Positions 58,134 through 64,000 of a stretch of 64,000 nucleotides of DNA are shown here, one piece after another. A model generated the notes under the pieces. That model ran no database searches. It had not been told where the DNA came from and was given only the letters and a program-made list of their open reading frames with translations. The translations under genes were made by a program, and so were the position numbers. Numbering within the stretch: the stretch's first letter is position 1; each line of letters opens with the position of its first letter. Source of the stretch: Coemansia sp. RSA 487 (Eukaryota; Kickxellomycota; Kickxellomycetes; Kickxellales; Kickxellaceae); the NCBI GenBank assembly GCA_027577595.1, contig JANBRJ010000005.1, positions 62,001 through 126,000 on the forward strand, written 5' to 3'.

Positions 58134-60684
58134 TTAGCTGGCGCTGCTGGTCAAACATTCTACTGGTATCCATTTCCTAGTAGCGGCATCGAGCTTGTAT
58201 AGCTGGGTCAGAATATGCAGAACGTTGCTGCCAATAGCAATCCCAATGTCGAGGCGCTCGGTGCAGCCGGAAAGACAGGCTGGGTACCTCTTTGCTATTA
58301 TTTGGTCCAGCGCTTTTTTAGCCAGGGTTTCGTGGAGCCCAGTATTGGCACGTTTGTCCATAGGAATCAGCTTGAACTCGATCAGAACGCCGAACTGGGT
58401 TGGTTTGTTGTCGGTGCTGTAGAGCCGCATCACATGGTCACATTGCCCGTCGCCTGTGTGGTTCTCGCGTGTTGTGACAGAATGCGATGTATGTGAGGAT
58501 GCCTGGCCCGGGGGCGAGAGTGCTCCGAGACACGATGCTGCTGTCAATACCGTTGCCACAATGTTTGCATACTCCTTCTCCTTATACTTTCCATGGTTCG
58601 TGAGCGTGCCAAATGCCTCCTGGATAAAGCTTGAAAGGATAGCGGTCTTGCCTTCCCAAAGCTCAGCAAGCAACGATCCACGCGCATTGACGTCAGTTCT
58701 TTCCACAAACCCTGTTCCCAACAGTGTACGTGTGAAAAGGGTGCACCACACATTATACACCTCGTGGTTCGGGATGCACACCGAATCTGGATGCTTGTGC
58801 GTCAGATACCCAGCAAAAAGACAGAGTGTTAGCATCCCTTCTGTTGAATACTTACCGGAACTAATAATGTTCATATTGGGCTTTGGAAGCTGCAGTGAAA
58901 CCGTCTGGCTGTTGCTGAGAACGAGATCGTGATCGAGCCCACTAAGCCTTGTCTCCCTGTATTCACGAATCAGGCTTTCCATTAAACGAATGGCTTGATC
59001 GCGATGGTTGGTAAATTGTTGTTCGATAAGATCGGTGGTACCTGTGGCAACCCAGTACGCTCTGGCTGCGGGTTTAATGGCATCAGGTACACTTCGAATC
59101 TCCCCATGCGCAGATGACTCTAGTTGGCTGCAGAGACATCCTATAAAAGCACATACTGACCATGGATTGTACTTGCCACGGAACCGCCCAAAATGATACC
59201 CGTTGTACCAGTCCTTTATCACCGCCATAACTTCGTCCCTGTGTTCGGCTATCTGCGGAAAGCGAATGGCACTCTTTTCCAGCAGCCCCTCAACTTCCTT
59301 TGTGTTAAACCAGAATGAGTCTGTCAATGCGTCCAAGCCTCTGCCAGAGTGTTTGTAAGTGGCGCTGATGGTACTGCCATTCCCTGTTACATTCTTGAAT
59401 GGTACCATCGGAAAATCTACAATATTGTTCGCGCCGGATCCGAGCTCCGCCAATGGTACCTCGAACACGCCAACCAAGAGCCCTTTACGAAGGTAGAAGT
59501 TATCCTATAGCACCAGAACAAACGGCAACTTTAACAAAAACGTGTAGATGACAAGCACTTTACATAAACAAGAGTTTTGGAAGATTTGCTCGCAACTTAC
59601 CTTGAACATTGCCTGAATCAAAATCTTGAGAGAGCTCTGTACCTCTCCCTTCTCCTCATTGCTCCACGATTTCAAATGGGCATGAATAAAAGGGACGTCG
59701 TATTCATCGATGAGTAGGATGTATTTACCAACACATCTGCCCACAAATTCCGATAAACGTTTAAAAAGTTGCATAGGCAGTCCTGCATACTTGCTGGCAA
59801 ACTCTTTGGTATCATATATAGCATCGTTGTAAATGGCGAGGGTTTTCTGAAGCCTTTGTAGGTATGTGTTGGTGTTTTCAACTTTAACGCCATTGATAAA
59901 TGGGTATTGTTCAACCCAATGATCCGCAGCAGTTGCAATCGCATCACAAAGACCGGTGAGAAACACCCCAGCCGACGTCGCCTTACACAAACTAAAGGAG
60001 ATGTGTATCACTGGGTGTTTCATGAAATGTTCGTCAAAGAACGCACGGTGCTTCTCCTTTAGCAATGAATCCTTGAACAGCAGTGTGCGCTTTAGCCGAC
60101 ACTTTGTAGCAATGTCCATCTGTCGTACCTGTTCTGCCGATTGACCAAGCTCTTCGATCGCGCTATCTGGAGCATCTAGGTGTGGCTCTTCTGGTGCTAT
60201 GCTAAAGAAAAGAAGCAGCTGGATTAGATTGTATGTTTTGCCGGAACGACGTGGCAAGCATATGCGACCAGATTCGTCAACCTCATCCCAAAAGCCAATA
60301 CAGAAAAGTGACTTGTCCACTCTACATATATTAGTATTTCCGACCGCAGCGAATTTGGCATTGACCCCCACACGAGTTCCAGAGACTCTGACTGGCGAAC
60401 TGCTTAGTTTAAACAAATCCAATGCCTCTTCAGGAACCCGCGGTTCTGGCGTATGTTGTTCTGGTGTTCGCATTTCGGGTGGTGGACTGCTGCTTAGCAC
60501 TTCGGGAAGGTCAGTGGTAGGGGATGGTTGCTGGCGTGACTCGTTTGCTCTGCTGGTGTTTCGTTGTCGGCGGCCACGCTCGTTTATAACGAGTCCAACT
60601 TCGTCTTCATCGTCAGGCACGCTCTTCCTAGTGATTCAGCACTCTTGAAAACAAAGGCATGTTTAGTACGCATTGTTGGACATT
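58134..60684 (-). CDS. AAA-ATPase-like / PD-(D/E)XK nuclease-fold protein (DUF1703 type)
   Basis: The main exons are 60627-59601 and 59504-58134, joined by intron 59600-59505 (GTAAGT...CTATAG, phase 0). The first part has the AAA-ATPase_like fold: VDKSLFCIGFWDEV, then Walker A LPRRSGKTYNL and Walker B YILLIDEYDVPF. The second part has the PD-(D/E)XK nuclease-like end with GVLIEFKLI (the ExK core). Families with this order (Pfam AAA-ATPase_like plus PDDEXK_9) are multi-copy in several fungi and in some bacteria and protists; function is unknown. Start is unsettled. The frame is open without ATG from 60627, so I propose a 14-base first exon 60684-60671 (MSNNA) with a 43-base intron. The first in-frame ATG is otherwise 60473 (747 aa). 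Stop-free over about 800 codons, so apparently intact. Confidence 0.78.
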
Positions 60685-60867
60685 GTCGACTGTCGAAATG
60701 GGCTCTGTGGAAATCAATGTTTGTACCTTTTCATTGATTTAAACGATGAAATTCGCGTAAGAAATTGTATGTGAAAATGCAGGAGAAATGCGTGCTCAAT
60801 AAAAGGGGAAATTATAAACAAGCGAATAAAGAAAGAGAGACAAAGCAGTGATGATGATGTACTGAGT

Positions 60868-61072
60868 TTATTAAATATCCACATGGGTGCAGTAAAAAAT
60901 TTGGGAAACCCCGAAACGATGCTGGATGGTCTCTATAAGACGTCCACTATGTCCGGTTAAAGGGTAGCTTGCGCCAGCCTTATGGCTATGCGGACTAAAT
61001 CATGACTAAATGCCTTTACGAAGCCTGTCGTTTTTGGTACACCGCGATGGCTGTTTTTCGCAACCCAGCATC
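60868..61072. repeat. Copy B of the ~205-bp direct repeat
   Basis: Partner of the repeat at 56607-56813, same orientation, about 4.26 kb apart (start to start). It is followed on its far minus-strand side by coding-like remnants that run into it, ending just before an ATC/GAT-rich patch near 60846-60860. The AAA-ATPase-like gene lies entirely between the two copies. Confidence 0.9.
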
Positions 61073-61700
61073 AACAGCCTTGGTACGCAGCCGCTTTGGA
61101 ACATCAAGGTTTGGTGGGTCTATGGAAACTGGCCCAATGCCAACTTCGCCTCGCGTCTGCTCTTCTGAGCCGCTTCCACGATCTTGCTTATGCTGTTTTT
61201 CTGGATGCCCTTAAGAAGCTTTTTCTCTGCCTCTTTCTCCCTTTCAATGGACATCTTTAGGTTTTCTTCCTTTTTCCTGATGTTGGCCCTCGTTGTGAGG
61301 AGTCCTGCCTGCAGTCTCAACATGTTCATGTTTGGCTTTGAGCTCCTTCAACAAGTCCTTCTTCTTGAAGACCACAGCTTGGTGCTTTGTGTGGAGGCAG
61401 TCCTTCTCCTTCTCCTGTTTGCTGTGCATTACCATGCCGGGGACGCAGAATTCTGCGACTCCATACATTACCTTCTCAAACTCCGTTTTTGTTAGTTCTA
61501 ACCGGTCCAGCAGTCCCGCCAGTGGTATACTCACAGCATCTTTAATGCGATTCGTCAGTTCCCGGATCCTTGCCAACTTGGCCACTTTGTTGCCGACTTG
61601 GCCACTTTGTCCTTGGATTCTTTTGGCACTAGTAAGTTCGGCTGTTTGGTTCAGGTATTCTTGTACATTTGTCGCATAAAGCGCTGCATTTATTAATTTA
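61073..61700 (-). pseudogene. Decayed coiled-coil-like gene remnant beside repeat copy B
   Basis: Overlapping minus-strand pieces look like one decayed gene read in several frames: a Lys/Glu-rich helical piece at 61120-61329 (EENLKMSIEREKEAEKKLL) and another at 61244-61585 (LTNRIKDAVSIPLAGLLDRL). They run into repeat copy B at their 3' end. The charge pattern suggests long coiled coils; no family can be named. Treated as a fossil with several breaks. The upstream end is not defined. Confidence 0.45.
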
Positions 61701-61856
61701 AAAAGAAGAGAAACAAATTTATGAAAAACAAAAAATGTTGCTCCAGTATAAAAACAATATAAACGTGTTTGTAAAATATTATGAATGTCTTTGGGAGGCT
61801 ATGTGCAGCATTCACATTATCGGAGACACTTTCTTTTTCTTTTTTGTCAGTGACCG

Positions 61857-62054
61857 CTAGTATGTTAGCCAGCAACAGCAGCGGGATAAAACAGCACAAT
61901 CGTTAGCACCGCTGTAGCCCATGTCACTTAACTCGTCAATGTAGCATATCTCGGGCTTTGTGTAGATATTGTAGATGATTCGTATGAGTAAACATGCGTT
62001 GTAGAGTAACGAAAGCATTACCGCAAGGCTTAACGTCTTGGCCACATTCCACAT
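61857..62054 (-). CDS. Small putative membrane ORF, low confidence
   Basis: A 65-codon ATG ORF, MWNVAKTLSLAVMLSLLY, with one clear hydrophobic helix (LSLAVMLSLLYNACLLIRII). The end is Cys-rich and looks non-coding. Inside, at GGTGCTAAC, there is a possible splice donor that would join through a TACTAG acceptor to a second frame; this is a guess. No family. It may be one exon of a longer gene or chance. Confidence 0.22.
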   Translation of the reverse strand: MWNVAKTLSLAVMLSLLYNACLLIRIIYNIYTKPEICYIDELSDMGYSGANDCAVLSRCCCWLTY

Positions 62055-62289
62055 ATTGGCTGCTCCAGTGCTTCTTTGTAAAGGAAAAATGCGCTTGTTG
62101 TTGGTATGTAAATAATGGTAATAATATTGGATAAAATATTAACTATTTGGTAAGCAGTAGCATACAAAAAAGCTAGACCAGAGAAAAATAAAAACTAGAG
62201 TAAAAACGAGCATATGTAGTTCTTTCTTTTTCACTGCGAATTAAGAGGATACTAACACTTTCTTCTGCTTGCCAAGCATAAAGCGAAGA

Positions 62290-62613
62290 ATGCCACTGGG
62301 CGTGAACATGTGCGAAATGAAAGCAAAAGTTATGCGTGGCGCTTTTGCGTGGGCACTCGTGGATTGCATTTACCTGGTCACCATATTCACGTTAAATGCT
62401 ACTTTGTATTGGCATGAATTCGATGGTGAGTGTAGCCTCCCTGGGCTCGAGGAGGGAGAAAAAATAATGGAATGCATTAATGAAAGTATAGCTGCTTTTT
62501 TCTCCACATTTTTCAAACATCATCATCTGCTTTCAGGTGTTTTTTTTGTGCAGACTGGTAGCTACATTTTTTGTTTTTATGTGCAGTGGCGCATACATCC
62601 AAGTGAAAAATAA
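62290..62613 (+). CDS. Small putative membrane protein, with a possible 111-nt in-frame intron
   Basis: A 107-codon ORF from the ATG at 62290 (MPLGVNMCEMKAK). It has hydrophobic helices at about 17-35 (AWALVDCIYLVTIFTLNAT) and near the end (VFFVQTGSYIFCFYV). The middle contains a textbook intron at 62426-62536, GTGAGT...CTTTCAG, with a length of 111, a multiple of three, and no in-frame stop. Spliced, the protein would be 70 residues and would keep both helices; unspliced, it gains 37 charged residues. An AATAAA lies just after the stop, near 62620. No family recognised. Confidence 0.4.
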   Translation: MPLGVNMCEMKAKVMRGAFAWALVDCIYLVTIFTLNATLYWHEFDGECSLPGLEEGEKIMECINESIAAFFSTFFKHHHLLSGVFFVQTGSYIFCFYVQWRIHPSEK

Positions 62614-62885
62614 TTAGAATAAAGAAACAAAGTTATAAACAAATCAATGGATAAAGCACTGTGTCCGTTATGGACGGGCGAAGAATGTGTGATAGATGAA
62701 TGCCTGGTGTCTTGGGAGGGTACTAACGCTGTTTGGCTGATAAGTAAAATGTGGATTTTTGGGAGGTTTCTTTGCATTTGCTGATGATGGAAAAAAATTA
62801 AAAATGCCATTTCATTGGATGTATATCCCCGAGCAAGTTGCAAGGTTACAAAGTTGCAGTATCGCTGGTGTCTTTTCTTTTCGTG

Positions 62886-63368
62886 TCAGGAAGAGTTGAT
62901 GACAACCACACATATCCGGGTGTCGTCTTTGCGACTAGCTGTGTCCTTTTTATGTTGAGGCGTGTTAAAGTTTATATACGGGAATATATCATCCTCCTTT
63001 GATACAGGAAGGGTTAGAGAATGCGTTGCTGGAGCATATGCAGGGGGTGGTGGCTCGTAAATAGGAAGGAATGCGTTGGATTGCGATTCAAGGCGCCGTA
63101 TCTCGTGACTTTCGGAGGACATGGCACCAGCAACAGTATATGGTGTGTGGTTATTATGGCGGGTTCGATTGTGCCGTCGGTATTGAAAATACCTGTTCCG
63201 TCTTCTGTTGCGGCCCCTTAAACCGTCAGTGACACTTTGTCTATCTGTGATTTGGTATCTTCCCGACTTTCTCCAGGCGCTGAGGCGACCGCTGCACAGG
63301 CAGGCGCAGAGCGCAATAAAGACAAATATAGTCACGATGGCTGGAACTATGGTTGTCGCACTAACCAT
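62886..63368 (-). CDS. Single-pass membrane protein with a PPxY motif
   Basis: A 160-residue protein starting MVSATTIVPAIVTIFVFIALCACLCSGRL: a membrane helix with small-Cys end and a following basic stretch (RGRNRRRNRYFQYRRHNRTRH), the pattern of a membrane protein whose tail faces the cytosol. The tail has a PPxY site (EPPPPAYAP), a ligand for the WW domains of Rsp5/NEDD4-type ubiquitin ligases. Such small PPxY membrane proteins often act as ligase adaptors that send membrane cargo to the vacuole; here this is inference from the motif. The frame upstream of the ATG is open for a short distance only, and an extra 5' exon is possible. No named family. Confidence 0.55.
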   Translation of the reverse strand: MVSATTIVPAIVTIFVFIALCACLCSGRLSAWRKSGRYQITDRQSVTDGLRGRNRRRNRYFQYRRHNRTRHNNHTPYTVAGAMSSESHEIRRLESQSNAFLPIYEPPPPAYAPATHSLTLPVSKEDDIFPYINFNTPQHKKDTASRKDDTRICVVVINSS

Positions 63369-64000
63369 TCTTGCAGCTCGTTCTCTCCGATTGGTAGCCG
63401 AAGAGATGTTAAGTGTAAGGGGAAACGGCAGTAGGGCGTGGTATTAAACATATACTCTGTGCGATAAGAGGATTTAGTAAATGTAGGGCAATGGTATTTT
63501 TCAAAGCTGCATGGATGGCCCCGCCGAACAAAGCTTTTTAAGCACCAGCCATTTTGGTTGTGTCGTCGAAAAAACTGTGGATAGGAGGGATAGCGGCGGG
63601 TCACAAGAAGTCGGCTTCCAACCATGCTTATTTTTGAAGCGTGCATCTGAATTGTGCTCATCTGCGCGTCGTAACAATAACAGGGGAAGGGCAAATGTGC
63701 ATTTCCCCTTATTTCCTAATTGAGAGTGTCCTCTGGCTTTGATACAGATGAAACGCTGTGACTTGCGGCTTTCAAAAGGGAAATAGCAACCCTTTTGCTT
63801 CACGATATACATGGGGGGGGAATGCAAAGACCTCCCACGAATCCCGTTTCTACATTTTTCTGCGACTGTGTGTCAACAGAAGCAGGGGTACCAGGAAAAA
63901 GGGGAGGGGAAAGATCAGGCGGAGGGGATGTGGCCTTGGGTTTGAAGTCTTTGTGCGTGTATAATCCGGGTTTGTATAAAAAGAAATCCATCCTAAAACG
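63369..64000. other. End of window, no confident gene
   Basis: This 632-base stretch upstream of the PPxY gene should hold its promoter and perhaps a missing first exon. Minus-strand ORFs at 63347-63694 and 63800-63991 have no recognisable domain. No repeat or RNA gene was seen. Confidence 0.35.

Noticed and set aside
60473-60620. GTG start at 60620 for the AAA-ATPase-like gene
   Set aside because: GTG is not a normal start in a fungal nuclear gene. Either the ATG at 60473 or a short first exon is more likely.
1-64000. CRISPR arrays, rRNA, bacterial-type operons or prophage
   Set aside because: None expected or seen. Repeats found are codon runs, microsatellites and the single repeat pair near the end. 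Spliced genes show a eukaryote.

Overview
This window is nuclear DNA from a filamentous or zoosporic-grade fungus, most likely an early-diverging lineage; Kickxellomycotina (Coemansia-like) is my inference, not proven. The case for a fungus is a set of fungal or fungal-style genes: an Atg29 homologue, an Aim19 homologue, a LisH/Som1-Flo8-type regulator, a Cti6-like PHD protein, Nop13 and an Ino4-like bHLH factor. A complex I subunit (NDUFA8) and a BK-type potassium channel argue against budding yeasts. There are about 31 credible protein genes, roughly one per 2 kb on both strands. Most have no intron. The introns found are about 96-186 nt and follow GTA/GTAAGT...TAG/CAG. Coding regions are rich in Gln, Asp, His and Ala/Glu runs.

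Layout: 1-8.4 kb holds the 3' end of an unknown gene, Kre33/NAT10, Atg29, a membrane gene split over two frames and a cytochrome b561-type protein. 9.4-13.4 kb is a five-exon BK-like channel. 13.5-22.5 kb, all on the minus strand, carries Cdc7 kinase, a PA-TM-RING ubiquitin ligase and a three-exon polyQ LisH regulator. After a 2.3 kb gene-poor stretch, 24.8-33 kb carries La, an acyl-CoA/4-coumarate-CoA-ligase-like enzyme, Aim19, a macrodomain hydrolase, mevalonate kinase and a UBE2J2/Ubc6-like E2. 33.4-45.8 kb carries a CBM48-like protein with a giant acidic repeat tail, a GILT-like thiol reductase, an unknown low-complexity protein, NDUFA8, a TMEM208/Snd2 homologue, a PHD protein and a mitochondrial-type rhomboid. 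46-56.5 kb carries nucleoside diphosphate kinase, a Gir2/RWDD1 homologue, an Ino4-like bHLH, a Pho80/Pcl-like cyclin, a sugar transporter, Nop13 and a C2H2 zinc-finger protein.

The last 7.5 kb (56.6-64 kb) differs: it is accessory DNA. An intact AAA-ATPase-like/PD-(D/E)XK nuclease-fold gene lies between two same-orientation copies of a ~205-bp repeat. Each repeat lies at the 3' side of decayed, partly coiled-coil coding remnants. Beyond it are small putative membrane-protein ORFs, one with a PPxY motif.

Themes: ribosome and RNA biology (Kre33, La, Nop13, Gir2), ER and membrane protein handling (TMEM208/Snd2, E2, RING ligase), mitochondria (NDUFA8, rhomboid, Aim19, macrodomain protein) and growth control (Cdc7, cyclin, Som1-like). 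No clear functional operon-like clustering is visible, as expected in a fungus. The most unusual items are the BK-like channel, whose pore signature is not TVGYGD, and the AAA/PD-(D/E)XK gene bracketed by repeats. All identities are from reading motifs by eye; no search was run.
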